DNA of 64,000 nucleotides from Armillaria gallica (Eukaryota; Basidiomycota; Agaricomycetes; Agaricales; Physalacriaceae): NCBI GenBank assembly GCA_037576215.1, contig JBANDB010000018.1, positions 1 to 64,000 of the forward strand, read 5' to 3'. Shown piece by piece: positions 36,073 to 47,023 of this stretch (position 1 is its first letter; each line of letters starts with the position of its first letter). The notes under the pieces were generated by a model. It saw only the letters and a program-made list of their open reading frames with translations, ran no database searches and was not told where the DNA came from. The position numbers and the translations under genes were made by a program.

Positions 36073-36867
36073 ATGAGCACAGAAGATCCCGAGGACATAC
36101 TCTCCAGCTCTTTGGAGATACTGTATGATTACAAACCTGTAACGCTAGCCTCTGCAGGTTCGGTCTTTTCGTACACGTCTGACCACATTCCAGGAAATCC
36201 GATTACCCTCCGCACGCCCGATACTCATCCATCCAACTGGTCGTTGCATGCATCATCCATCTGGGCATCGTCTCTGTTCCTTGTTGACCATTTGCAGTTC
36301 CTAGATCTCCCCGAATCTCCGGTGGAATCGTTTCGCGTACTGGAGCTAGGGGCAGGGGCGGGGCTACCAGGAATATCGATCGCGCGTAAACATCCCTTCA
36401 TTCAAGCGACAGTAAGCGACTATCCTGATGAGGAGCTTATCCGGACATTGGAGGGTAATATCACCAGGAACGACGTGCAAGATAATTGTCGTGCCGTAGC
36501 TTATTCGTGGGGATCAGATTCGTCAGCGCTCAGTGGTGGGTTTGATGTGATAGTTGCTGCGGATACACTCTGGAATCCAGATTTGCATGCGCTCTTCATC
36601 AAAGCGCTGCAGTCGATGTTGAAGAGATCCCCTGAAGCGCGTGTTCATCTCGTTGCGGGCCTGCATACAGGGAGATATACGATTCGGTCGTTTGTCGTGG
36701 CCGCAGAGAACGCAGGATTTGCTGTCGTACAGGCAACAGAGATGGAGACAGGCGGTTCTGATAGGCGAGCGTGGTGCGTCTCGAGAGCTGAAGGAGAGGA
36801 TGAGAAAGAGAGAAGACGATGGGTAGTCTGGATTGTCTTGAAGTGGGCATCGCAGACCAAAGCATAA
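36073..36867 (+). CDS. METTL21/EFM7-NNT1-like class I methyltransferase
   Basis: Predicted S-adenosylmethionine-dependent methyltransferase of the Methyltransf_16 family. Members modify lysines of translation factors (yeast Efm7 on eEF1A) and are often labelled nicotinamide N-methyltransferase. Single exon, 264 residues. Motifs: WSLHASSIWASSLFLVDHLQ before the fold, motif I VLELGAGAGLPGISIA, post-I TVSDYPDEELI, then GFDVIVAADTLWNPDLH (motif II region) and VHLVAGLHTGRYTIRSF. It ends WIVLKWASQTKA. I start at MSTEDPEDILSSSLEILYDY (36073) because it aligns with the usual family N-terminus. The stop lies 73 bp from the convergent F-box gene stop. The substrate cannot be told from sequence. Confidence 0.82.
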   Translation: MSTEDPEDILSSSLEILYDYKPVTLASAGSVFSYTSDHIPGNPITLRTPDTHPSNWSLHASSIWASSLFLVDHLQFLDLPESPVESFRVLELGAGAGLPGISIARKHPFIQATVSDYPDEELIRTLEGNITRNDVQDNCRAVAYSWGSDSSALSGGFDVIVAADTLWNPDLHALFIKALQSMLKRSPEARVHLVAGLHTGRYTIRSFVVAAENAGFAVVQATEMETGGSDRRAWCVSRAEGEDEKERRRWVVWIVLKWASQTKA

Positions 36868-36940
36868 AATCCATACACATAAAAGGTACAATAGGTGAGT
36901 ACAAATTTATTATGTTGATTATTCAATAATATCGTATTTT

Positions 36941-38627
36941 TCAAGCAGCCCTACGAATCGGCGGTGCACCAAAGGTCATAACCTTTGCGATCATCGTATC
37001 TGTGTGCCCATCATCCTGTGAATGGTGTTAGCGAAGATCAGATTCAAAGCAGTAGACCTCACAAGGAAAAAGATCAGATTGTCTTCGGTAACGCTGAACT
37101 GCCGAAGGATCAGCCCTTCAAACGCTACGGTACGCGAGGTCTCAGCGGGAGTGAATGATGCTCGGGAGCCAATCCAGGTCCAAGATTGGGTAGACTTGCT
37201 GTATGAGTCGGGAAAGGGTGAAAAGTCAATGGTATGAAGACGACTCCTTCCCCCGTTAACTCTATCCAACTCGATGAAGAACGCCCTAGATCCAGCAATC
37301 AAGGGTCCACGGATATAGGGCCCATACTTTCGCAAATCCTTCACCATGCAGAACGTACTCCAATACGACCAGGGCAGGAACCCCTTCCTCGATGGATATT
37401 TGACGAACGACTCTCGGACAAAGAGCCACTCGCACGCGGTATGTTCGGGCCGGATCTTTGCGGTGATGGCAAGCATGCGAACCTCAGGGGCAGCGTAGAA
37501 GAGGGCATTGGAAGACGGTTCGTTGTCGGTCCTCGGGGATGTGTTGGTCGAAAACGCGAAAAATGTATAACCTTTCCAGGCTTCGGGGAGTTCATACTGG
37601 TTTACAATGGACATCTTCCCGACGTCGTAGATTCTGTACGAGTTCAGGATGTAAGAACCCGTCTTCCGATCGTGGCAGATACCAAGGAGGTGGTTCTCGT
37701 CTATGAAATAGATATCCAGATCCTCCAGCCACTTTTAGTGCGATCAGCCAACTTAATGACGCCCAAGGGTCTAGATCACGCACCCTTGCTTCCATAGTAC
37801 GCCAATTCATCAACAGGCGAAGGGTCTTTCCCCCATGGAAATCCAAGCCAACCGTGACTTTCGATCCGCAAATCAAGGTGTTAACGCCGATGACTCGCGT
37901 AGCGATTGTAGTCGAGACATCGAAAGATGGAGTAATCGCGTGACGGTGCTTCTTGTTGGTTCCGATATCCTTGAAGGACAGTGAAACACAAACTTTTCCA
38001 TTGTGACTGTAGAAACGCCTTTAAAAAGAGATGGTGTTTATACTAAAACGCCAAGACGTACGTGAAAACGTGGCTTGTAACGATAAGACCTTGAGACCCA
38101 TCGACTGCCAACCCCTCAATTTGTGGGAAAGTGTACTTGAGATGACGCGTTTGGGACGGAGGCCGATTCGTCCTGCAGGAAGGAAGCTCTGACAGGTCCA
38201 AGGTGTTGAAAACGCCGTGATTATGTATTTGAAAGATAAATTTGTCGGAGACGCCCGCGATGGCCGGCATGGGGATTGCTAGCTGAGATTCATGGGTCCA
38301 TTGGAGTTTCGGCCAGTCTTTCTTGTAAGTCAAAAGGAGTTGAGCGCGAACGATGGGAGGTGCGCGAGCATAAGGCAGCGCGCCGTCTTTCATTCCCAGG
38401 ACAGCCAATTCGAATCGGTACCGGAGCACCTGAAATTCCATGACGATGTTGTAGACGCGACGGAACGCCTGTCAAGAGTATAAGCGAATTCAAAGGCACG
38501 AGGCTGGGGGCACGCTAACCTTGCAGGCGCGCCAAAGAGACGGAGGATCCAGATGCTCCAAAATGCTGATGAGGACATCATCGGAGATTTTGTAGAAGCG
38601 CACAGCAGTGAGACGATGAGGATGCAT
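36941..38627 (-). CDS. F-box domain protein
   Basis: Predicted substrate receptor of an SCF ubiquitin ligase. The F-box lies at the N-terminus, RFYKISDDVLISILEHLDPP then SLWRACKAFRRVYNIVMEFQ, split by an intron at 38471-38520. The rest is a variable fungal C-terminal region with LLLTYKKDWPKLQWTHESQL, GLDFHGGKTLRLLMNW and PEAWKGYTFFAFSTNT. At the 3' end a GT..AG intron whose donor reads GTGAGG (after FFL) brings the frame to GHTDTMIAKVMTFGAPPIRR, ending AA at 36941; without that splice the frame would end at 36991. The ligand is unknown. Start MHPHRLTAVRFYK at 38627. Confidence 0.75.
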
Positions 38628-39298
38628 TTCTCGCAGAGAAAGTACCAGTACTGAAGCACCCCAGAGACGAACATATCGATTTTATACTCGTCCTCGTTCG
38701 TTGGAGACCAGATAAAAAGATAGAAAAAGAAAAGAAAAACGGTTGCTCATTGCCCGCCATTGTCTTCGTGGTATGAAACAGTGAAAGTCGGCGCATTCGA
38801 CTCCTGAGATTTGTTGGTCGGTAGGCTGGTCATCGTAGGTAATAAAGAGCTTTTTGTGAGTTCACTGACCCAAACGATCCAGGATTAGAGCAGGGTGCCA
38901 TGTCAACAACAACGCGTGCCGCAGGACGACGAAAGGTAAACGTTGCGTGGGGGTAGGACCAGTTTTCGGAAGCTCGCGAAACAATAAGATCCCTTAGTTG
39001 GGGCGCGACCTGCCTAAAACGCGAACGCGGAAGTCGGGTATGCGTTTGATGCGATATAATCTTTTCTTCGAGCGCTAAGAAGAAGATAATAGCCAGCAAT
39101 GAGCTCCGTAAAGATTGATGAAGAATCGTTGTGTTCCTTTTCATATTGTTTATGAAACGGTGGAGGAAATCAACTTGTAAGCGCTGAGAGCCGGCCCGGA
39201 TTCTGAGTTGCAATATATTTGTGGCTGTGTACGTGTGACGCTGACGTGACCAGGCTCACTAAGCTCGGCTCAACTCCTCCCCCGTCCTCCCCACCACG
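38628..39298. other. Divergent intergenic region between F-box gene and CRIPT
   Basis: 670 bp between two divergent start codons, so a shared promoter region. Open frames within it show no features. The bases before the CRIPT start are C-rich (CTCCCCACCACG before ATG). Confidence 0.5.
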
Positions 39299-39761
39299 AT
39301 GGTATGCAAGAAATGCGAAAAGGTACGGTATCGTCGCGCCGCATTCCCTGTGTCAAATCTCTTATTGTTCGCAGAAACTTTCCAAGGTCGCGGCACCTGA
39401 TCCGTTCACTTCAAGCTCTAGCAGCATCAAGGATGGCTCACGCAAAGTTGGAGAGAACAAGCTTCTAACACGGCCAGGCAGCTCCAAGAATCGTTTTCAG
39501 GTAAAGTTTAGATTTTCGGTTGATATGTGTTCTAACAATATACACAGCCGTATCAAGGGAAATGTAAAGATTGCAAGTCGACAGTCACCCAGAATAAAGC
39601 AAAGTACTGTCATGGTACGTTACCATTCCAGTTGTCTTTCGAATTTGTTCCCCCTGACATCCTCTACTCGCATCTCAGGGTGTGCGTACAAGAAAGGTCT
39701 TTGCTCAATCTGCGGGAAGCAGATCTTGGACACTACAGGCTATGTCATGTCGAGCAAATAA
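39299..39761 (+). CDS. CRIPT: Cysteine-rich PDZ-binding protein (CRIPT) homologue
   Basis: Small conserved eukaryotic zinc protein, linked to the minor spliceosome and cytoskeleton in animals; its role in fungi is not well defined. Four exons, about 100 residues. The N-terminus MVCKKCEKKLSKVAAPDP and the C-terminal cysteine cluster KCKDCKSTVTQNKAKYCHGC then AYKKGLCSICGKQILDT match the family end to end. Four CxxC pairs are present. It ends GYVMSSK. All three introns (47-76 nt) restore frame. Confidence 0.93.
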
Positions 39762-40161
39762 GCCGGCAAAGTTTTAGACGGATCAAGGAGCTTTTGTTAT
39801 CAATGTCGCTGTGCAATCATATAGTATCTTGTGTGTATTTGTTACTCTTTTAACGTAATGACATTTTCTCTCTAGCGGGTGCATTTACAAATACGTTACC
39901 GTGTCCATCGCTTCAAGGATCTACATGTCCCTAAGATTCAGGATGTTATATCACGTCTGTTCCTTGGCGTCCCGCGAGGATCACCTTTTAATGAGCGACA
40001 ATCGGCGACATTGCTGATCCATCGAAACTTCCTTTCACGCGTCTTGTCTACCTCAGGTTTGGGCGCCCAGATCCGTCGCACGGCATTCCACCTGAAAAGA
40101 CTTTTAAAGGCTTTGAAATTTATCTGTCAATCTAAGCTACGCGTCCTTCATTCTTCTCGCC
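39762..40161. other. Intergenic, no gene recognised
   Basis: 400 bp between CRIPT and the FMN-dependent dehydrogenase, both on the plus strand. Nothing recognisable beyond presumed 3' UTR and promoter. Confidence 0.5.
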
Positions 40162-41663
40162 ATGACCTCTACACTCTTTTACCTATGGTTTTCGCTCCTT
40201 TTCCTTTTTTCCTTCGCGGTCGTCATCGACATGGAGGGTCTGCCTGACACTGGCCTCGACACCACAGACTGGGTAGATGGACAAACCCCCCCTCTCGATG
40301 ACATGTGGAGTCTCAATGATATGCAAATCGCTGCTAAGAATGTCATCACGGCGCGCTATTATGGTAACCTCCTTCGTCGTCCATGTGTGTAATACACTAA
40401 CATTGTCGGTTGGTAGCGTCTTATAGGACTGCCGCGCTCGACGAAGTCACATATCAAGCGAACTTGAATATCTGGAAAAATGTTCGCCTCAATGGCTATA
40501 GCTTCCGGGATGTTTCGGACATTGATCTTTCGTACGTCTGGCTTATATACTATGTCGGTGGGGCTACCTACTGAATGGTCCGTAGGACGTCTATTCTCGG
40601 CTACAATTTTTCGTCCCCTTTCTTCATCGCCCCGGCTGCAAATGCAGGGCATGCAAATGCATCAGCGGAACTGTCACTGGCAACTGCTGCAGGAAAGGCA
40701 GGGATTTTATACGTTGTTAGTGAACTTGTGCCCAACATCCGAAGTGTTGATGAACTTACTGAGTATCGTGGTATGCATAGCCTAGTATCTCCGCCACAAA
40801 GTCCCTGGAGCAGATCGCAAATGTCGCGCTGGAGGATCAGGTCATGTTTCATCAAGAATATATCTGGTCGAATCGGACTCAGCTCATCGACGAGCTCAAG
40901 CGCATCGAAGCCGCGGGCTACAAGGCCATCGTTTTAACTGTTGATAACACTGGTATTGACGGCATCAGGTGAGTCATTGTGAATAAGGATAGACAATGGA
41001 CTGAGCCAGAACACAAAATTGTAGAACGCGCTCGTTGCGATACACCGGCGCAACGTCTGAGTATGTTTATTACGCCACTTCCACGTTGTAGGAATGCTGA
41101 TTACTCTATACAGGGCTGGCCATTCAGCAAGCTTCGATTTGGCCTCCCTCTCTGAAATACGCAATCTAACGTCTCTTCCCATCGTTCCCAAGGGCATCAA
41201 AACAGCTGCCGATGCGCTGACTTGCCTTGAACTTGGCTTTCCTGCTATCTACGTGTCCAACCACGGCGGACGTACTCTTGATGGTGCGCCCACTTCGGTT
41301 GAAATTCTCCTTGATATCCGGAGGAATGCTCCAGAGGTGTTTGAGCGGATGGAGGTATACGCAGATGGAGGAGTAAGGAGGGGAAACCATGTGATCACAC
41401 TTTTGGCACTCGGTGCAAGGGCTGTAGGATTGGGCAGGAGTCCTATCTTTGCCAATATCTGGGGAGAGGTAGGCGTGTCGAGAATGATTGAGATGCTCCA
41501 AACAGAGTTGGAGACGACGATGCAGTTGATGGGGGAAAGCAAGGTCGCCAACATCAACTCGAGCTATGTGAGTGCTGTTGCATCTCATCTTGACACATTT
41601 GCCTGACTTTCTCATCCATAGGTTAACACCAAACTGGTCGAGTCAATATACTTTGGTAATTAA
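40162..41663 (+). CDS. FMN-dependent 2-hydroxyacid dehydrogenase with N-terminal signal sequence
   Basis: Member of the lactate dehydrogenase (cytochrome b2)/glycolate oxidase TIM-barrel family, which oxidises L-2-hydroxyacids using FMN. It begins with a hydrophobic signal-like segment (LFYLWFSLLFLFSFAVV), suggesting secretion or ER entry, and lacks a cytochrome b5 domain. Family blocks: DMQIAAKNVITARYYAS, SILGYNFSSPFFIAPAANAG, HQEYIWSNRTQLIDELKRIE, AAGYKAIVLTVDN, LPIVPKGIKTAADALTCLEL and the active-site SNHGGRTLDGAPTSVEILLD, then ADGGVRRGNHVITLLALGAR and GLGRSPIFAN. It ends KLVESIYFGN. About five introns. Between YVVSEL (40720) and SLEQIANVA (40797) I cannot find a splice that keeps the expected ISATK segment, so there is either an unusual intron there or a one-base frameshift. 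Confidence 0.78.
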
Positions 41664-43152
41664 GGACTATTTATTTTTACACACTCGTTATTAAACGGAC
41701 ATCTTTTTCCTTTCTTCACTTCTGTTGTGAGATATCGCTATCAGAATGGAAATATGCGGCGCCTTACGCGACAGATTCTCTATCTAATGAAAGCCACGAA
41801 CATCGCAACAAATAACGACCTTCAAATGCAACACATGTGCTCGTCTGATAGCAGTATGAGTTGCTATAGCTTGCCATCAACACTTACATCCGTCATTAAT
41901 GATTATCAATATTATGGGCGTGTGCAGGTCGTCGTCCAGGTACGAAATACTGTGTCATGAACCTAGACCAGCTTCATGAACCTAACAAGCCCCACCTGCA
42001 TATCCTACTGTTCAAATTCTGCACTTGTTCGGGGGTTCTGACGGACGGCCAAACCCACGAGTACGTGTACAGGGGCTCAATCACGGCCAAGAAGGCCGCA
42101 TTTACCAGCAGCCCATCTCCAGAAATTGGATTAAGCACTCCAGCATGACGGGTAAGATCGCCCGGAAAATCCGAAGGGGTCGCTTGACCGTGTATCACTT
42201 CCGATTTGTAGAGTAGCACGATCAGAATTTGATCAGAATGATTCGCTTAGATCCCAGATTGAGTGAGGTCAGTCGGGGGAAATGCGTTGTTGTAACCCAT
42301 ATGGACAGATAGATCTACTTCGGTGGGCTAGTAATTACAAGATCTGGTCCCGAATCAATCGGGTTTATATTTCGTCGCTTGCTAAGCGCTGGCAGCTGGT
42401 CTTAGCGGCACGTCTCTTTTGTATCTCCGGCGGCTCTGTGGAACGATCGTTGGGGGTGGTCCCAACGGTGGTTAGACGAGGAATGGATATCAGAGAGAGG
42501 GATTGGAATATTGGGAGGGCCATCGTGCATTGAACCTGGTAGATGTCAATGGTGTGGCGGGTGGAATGCTGTACCATCAGCTAGCTTTAATATTTAAATA
42601 ATATGCTTTCTGGCGTGCAAATGAATTTCATAAGCATTTATGGCGTAGATTATCATTGATGATAGACTCCGCTCCTTGTACCAGCAATTATGCTGCTGAA
42701 GAACATCTGAAAATACACACTACATCGTCCCGATCCTATGCATTACTCACTTACCGTCTTCAAACGTTGTTGACATGAAAACATACTGTTTTCATCCATT
42801 CTTGCTGACGCCCTTGTGAAGGGTTCGTATTTCGTAACAATTCGGCTATCGAGACCAGGTCCACGAACTATTCGTCAGCTTATTTCTTTGCCAGGTCGAC
42901 CTGCTGATTTCTTGCCAGTGATTGGCGAAGGAAGATTGTTGGACGGGAGTAATGGGCCGAAGCCTGGGAATTCCCGCGCCCTGTTGTTCAAATTGATCAA
43001 GCTTTGATCTTTATCGCTTGGGTGCCTTGGGCGTCCATCAAGGGTGCGCAAGGATGTGTTTCGGCCTTGCTTGAACGCGTTTCATCGCCCACTGGGTAGC
43101 CACTCGCTAACAATGTAGTTACCTTTCCACTAACACCACTCTCCTAGCCTGC
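41664..43152. other. Intergenic, 1.5 kb, no gene recognised
   Basis: Short frames on both strands only. No repeats or RNA genes were recognised. It includes the promoter of the membrane protein at 43153. Confidence 0.45.
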
Positions 43153-44361
43153 ATGGCCGACCCCCTGCCAATATGCTTCATTCCAAGCAATTCCGACATC
43201 GCAGGAATCGGAGTTCGAGTCGCAACCTATCTCCAGGCATGCCTGGCCTTGTTTATGGCCTTTTCAAGTGTTGTCTACCGTTCAGTGCACGTCCTTTCCA
43301 CTTATTGGGCTGGTGAGAAAGCAGACGATTCGATGTCGATAGTCGAGCACAGGGCTTTGCAACTTCCTCCGGCCCTCACAGAAGCCATAAAATCCGTGGA
43401 AAGTGCTCTCTTTGTCACTAGTATATCGGTAATCATCGGCGCGATGATTCAAGCGAGGTCCTCCGAGGGCCTTAGCTCCTACCACACACTTGTCGTCCTC
43501 AACTTGGCCCAGATCAACAGTTACACGGCCTACCTGCTATTCCTATGTCGGCTAACTATTGATGATACAGGGGCCACGGGTATAGTCTTCCTCAGACAGA
43601 TGCTCAGGATAGCCCTGCGCAACTACTTCCTGTTTGCGGTCCACGCATGCATGATGGGAGCGTTTGGTTTATGGTTCTGGGGTCACAATAGTGCATTTCT
43701 GCGCTATGCCTCCAACAACGCCGAATCGTGCAATCCGGTCGCGCAATACTGGATATTCACACCAGTGCTTTCGAATAACCAAGCCTTGCAGATTTTCTTC
43801 CTGATATATTACTCCGTCTCGGCATTCCCGCCCTTCGCTTTCATGGTCCCCATGGCGATGACAGCCCTCATTTTCGGTGCAGTATGGGTCGTCCTGTACG
43901 CGCTGGCGTTCATTGGCATCGTTTTTTCTGCTCCCACACTGCTGGCCCTACATTTGTCCGGCCGCGACGTTCCGAAGTGGTTGGACAGCAAGTTTGAATC
44001 CGCCACAAGCAAGTTTGATGCCATGCTCGACCTTTCCAAGGTGAAGTGGGGAACAGCAGTGGGAGGCTCGTTGTGGTTGCTACCGATTAACCTTCCGGTC
44101 GTCTTCTACCTGTTTGCTACGGAGAAGATGATTAGGATGAACCATCCAAATTTGGAGGATGCGGATGAGGAAGCTCAATGGTCTTATGGACAGACCCTGG
44201 CACTGGTTACGGCGTTGGTAACCGTGGTGTTCTTCCTCAGGGATGTGTATAGACTGGTGATAGAGTTGTTGCAGCATAAGGCGGAACTTCAGAGTATTTT
44301 ACGTTCCAAAATGAATGGGGACGACGGTAGCTTCACTTTAAGGAGATACAGAACGGTTTAA
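43153..44361 (+). CDS. Multi-pass membrane protein, Agaricomycete hypothetical family
   Basis: 402-residue intronless frame. The N-terminus PSNSDIAGIGVRVATYLQAC is typical of a common but uncharacterised Agaricomycete membrane family. Several hydrophobic helices follow: ACLALFMAFSSVVY, ALFVTSISVIIGAMIQ, YFLFAVHACMMGAFGLWFW, FAFMVPMAMTALIFGAVWVV, ALAFIGIVFSAPTLLAL, SLWLLPINLPVVFYLF and LALVTALVTVVFFL. I count six to eight membrane spans. The tail is charged (LLQHKAELQSILRSKM) and ends RRYRTV. Function unknown. Its 3' end borders the inverted duplication arm at 44365. Confidence 0.75.
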   Translation: MADPLPICFIPSNSDIAGIGVRVATYLQACLALFMAFSSVVYRSVHVLSTYWAGEKADDSMSIVEHRALQLPPALTEAIKSVESALFVTSISVIIGAMIQARSSEGLSSYHTLVVLNLAQINSYTAYLLFLCRLTIDDTGATGIVFLRQMLRIALRNYFLFAVHACMMGAFGLWFWGHNSAFLRYASNNAESCNPVAQYWIFTPVLSNNQALQIFFLIYYSVSAFPPFAFMVPMAMTALIFGAVWVVLYALAFIGIVFSAPTLLALHLSGRDVPKWLDSKFESATSKFDAMLDLSKVKWGTAVGGSLWLLPINLPVVFYLFATEKMIRMNHPNLEDADEEAQWSYGQTLALVTALVTVVFFLRDVYRLVIELLQHKAELQSILRSKMNGDDGSFTLRRYRTV

Positions 44362-44458
44362 CTTGATATACCATGATATTCGTGAGCTATATTTCCTATT
44401 CTTTCAAAAATATACTGATTCATTGCAGTAACAGAGTACAATCTGTAGGTAGAAATTT

Positions 44459-45876
44459 TTACTTGCAGACTGCGTCACTAGTTGAATGTGTCTCGGTGGA
44501 AATAGGTCCTTGGATGTCAGCGAAGCTCGAACGATCGTCTTCATTCGAAAGAACATCATCGATAGAAGCCGCCCCTACAGAAAGAGTTAGAAGACCATTG
44601 AAGGCACATAGGAATGGGAGAATACATACATTTATAGTGTCCGTGCGTCTGGCGAGAATGTATTAGTAGGAAGTCCGATGGTGTGCTAGTGATCTTGCTT
44701 ACCTTGTCATTATAGTTGAACCATATATAGCCAGTTGCAATGTAGCGAATTTGTCCTTTGCTCTTAGCGGTGCAGGTGTTGAGTTTGAGCTATAACCATC
44801 GGTCATGAGAAAGGGAGTCGTCAAAAAAAGTCAAAACGTACATCTACGGAACAAGTCTTTCCGTCCTTAGTGTCGATCGTACGTGTTACCGTTGCGACAG
44901 TGGAATACGACGTTTCGAACCTGTTTTGGCTGGTTAACATAATAAGCAGAGGAGATAGGCATGGAGGTACGCACGAACTCGACTGTTCGTTTGTCACTTC
45001 TTTCGAAACAGTCACAGAAGCATCTGCGCTCAAGAGAGGGATACCAAAAGAGACGCCAAGCGTGCTCGAGATGGCAAGCGTGGATACAGCTATCAAGTAC
45101 GTGAATGGGTCGATTACACGCCGACTCTCTGTAAAAAGACCCACAGGTGACCGTGTACCCGCTACTCATATTTGAGCCTTGCTGAACTTGCAGTGACACT
45201 GTACCATTGGTCCCAGACGTCCCAGATACATTGTCGATTATGCTTTCTTGACATTGAGGATCACCTAGATAATGTCGATGAGAATTTTATCTTCGTTCTC
45301 TCTTATTTAGATAAGTATACCGTCCACTTCGATCTTGACGGGGTCATCGGAAACGCATACAGAGGCAGGACTCCCGGGGTACTTGAACAAGGTCGTCAGA
45401 GGCATACAGGATATGCATGCAGATGAGTAACTCACATCCTTTGGATTCGTGGCGATATTCCAGCTACCACTTCCCCAATTAGACTTGGCGTAGGCCTCAA
45501 GAGCATCCCAACCAGGAACTATAAAGCGCAGGCGTGAGCACTACAACCATCATCCATAGAGAACAAACTGTATTCACGAGACTGGGCTTCGTCGACAGTT
45601 AGATTGGTGCACTGGCCTGCCGACCGCCTCGAAAGGAGCGGCTGATCGGTAAGGTAGCGTCCGTACAGCGACCCATCGCGCTTGAACCCCAGGAACTGTC
45701 CATTATCTTCGTCGTATGCAATATGAGCTATCTCCCGCTGTGCACTTAAGCTCCTCAAGGAGGGTAGAGCCAAAGCACCAACGAGAATCTACTAGACGCG
45801 TCAGTCGATGAGACGGGCAAGAATGGTAAGAGCTCACCGAGGAAAGGTAGAATAGACTCAGAAGGCCAGCCTTCAT
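44459..45876 (-). CDS. Secreted beta-rich protein, possible aerolysin/ETX-MTX2-like fold
   Basis: Intact gene of about eight exons. The N-terminus MKAGLLSLFYLSS then ILVGALALP is a signal peptide split by an intron. A small Cys-containing N-domain follows (AGQCTNLTVDEAQ, PGWDALEAYAKSNWGSGSWN). The middle is Ser/Thr-rich with alternating polar/non-polar residues (STLGVSFGIPLLSADASVTV, ATVTRTIDTKDGKTC), as in aerolysin-type beta-pore-forming proteins, where an insertion hairpin lies in such a region. The C-terminal part has GQIRYIATGYIWFNYNDK and GHYKW. Frame is kept at the junctions, though one junction near 45110-45135 is ambiguous. The fold assignment is inference from residue pattern only; it may instead be a lectin-like or unrelated secreted family. 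A degraded copy lies at 49666-50872. Confidence 0.55.
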
Positions 45877-45948
45877 GATGAAATTGAGAATTAGACTTTG
45901 TGGGTGATCGGAAACCAGCCGATGTTGACACAAGGATCTGGCTTTCTT

Positions 45949-45956
45949 CCTTTATA
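45949..45956 (-). promoter_or_regulatory. TATA box of the secreted-protein gene
   Basis: Minus strand TATAAAGG, about 73-80 bp upstream of the start codon at 45876. The duplicated arm reads TTGTAAAGG at the equivalent place (about 49598), lacking the TATA core. Confidence 0.5.
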
Positions 45957-46347
45957 CAGGCTGAGGACCCGCAGTTACCTACATGGGGAAGACACACGAA
46001 TCCATGCAACACCCGCAGTACGCACAGGCTTCGATATCCACTTTGGAGGACGGTCCTGGTTCAGGAGGACTGCTGTGCCGGGAGAGGTGGCTGAACAAGT
46101 TGACTTGCAGACGAATTTACCTCCATGGAAATTGATTCGAGTTTATCGCAGCGGCAGGACCTCAGTTGGCGGTATGTCAGATCATTGATATAGGCCGTTT
46201 AGCCTATAAATATGACGAGACTGACAGTACTTGCCTAACCCCGGCAAGCAGGTCGAGATGTATTATTTATGATAAGGCTTTCCAGTCCTCTATCCTTGTG
46301 AAGAACAAGCACTTATTCTTGAATATAAACCCTGACGCTGTGTAGCG

Positions 46348-46450
46348 CCTGAGATGGTGATTCCCGTAGAGCAACGCAGAAACAAGCCGCAACCTACTAA
46401 CGAAACGCCGGTCTCATGTTAGCTGAGCCTGAGACGGTGGCTCCCGTTGG
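46348..46450 (-). repeat. Pair of ~24-bp elements in arm A
   Basis: 46348-46371 reads CCTGAGATGGTGATTCCCGT plus AGAG; 46428-46450 reads CCTGAGACGGTGGCTCCCGT plus TGG. Inverse copies lie at 49240-49263 and 49313-49336 in arm B. They lie about 470-570 bp upstream of the secreted-protein gene. Confidence 0.6.
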
Positions 46451-46460
46451 TGTGTCGGTG

Positions 46461-47023
46461 TCGGTACAAAGCAACGGCCGGTACCGTTTTGATCGCACGT
46501 CTCTTTAGTATATGCGTGTCGTTCAATGCATAGGACCAACAATACCGAGTCGTACAAGATCATAGCACGGGAACACGGGTTGTAAAAACCAAAGCATCAA
46601 GCCATATTGTGCGGGGAATAAAAGGCTCAGTGAATCAAGGAGGCACACGATGGTAGTGAGCTCGAGCGACAACCAAGCAAAATTCGTTTCAGGCATGGAA
46701 AACGTCGTACTCATTTTGCGCGCTGATAATGGAAACAGCTGGTCATTCCACATTCAAAAAAGGAAGGGATCTCATCTTCATTGGGTCGGTTAGAATAATC
46801 AAACCCTCCATACTACCCGAGCGTTCTCTGCGGGAGATGTCAGCAATCCAAAGAATAAAAGTAGTACTATAAAAATACAAGCTCTTATGCCTCTAGCTCT
46901 AATCCGCAAGTGGAGGTCTAACAATTCCACTCTTCAGCATCTCCCGTATCACAGCGTCCTCCCGTACACGGCTTCCTCTATGGATTTTAAACATCAATAT
47001 GAATACAGCCACAAAGAAACCAC
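46461..47023. other. Spacer between arm A and the sirtuin stop
   Basis: No gene recognised. A 76-codon minus-strand frame at 46523-46753 has no family features. Confidence 0.45.

Larger units (their letters stand above)
44365..46460 (-). repeat. Inverted duplication, arm A
   Basis: Homologous in opposite orientation to 49187-50945. The arm contains the intact secreted-protein gene, its promoter (about 300 bp of upstream similarity, for example GGGTGTTGCATGGA about 130-140 bp upstream in both arms), and a pair of about 24-bp elements at 46348-46371 and 46428-46450. Its outer end lies just after the stop codon of the membrane protein at 44361. Confidence 0.72.

Noticed and set aside
36991..37614. 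F-box gene ending at the 36991 stop
   Set aside because: A GTGAGG donor after FFL gives a longer, family-like C-terminus ending at 36941; preferred over the unspliced stop.
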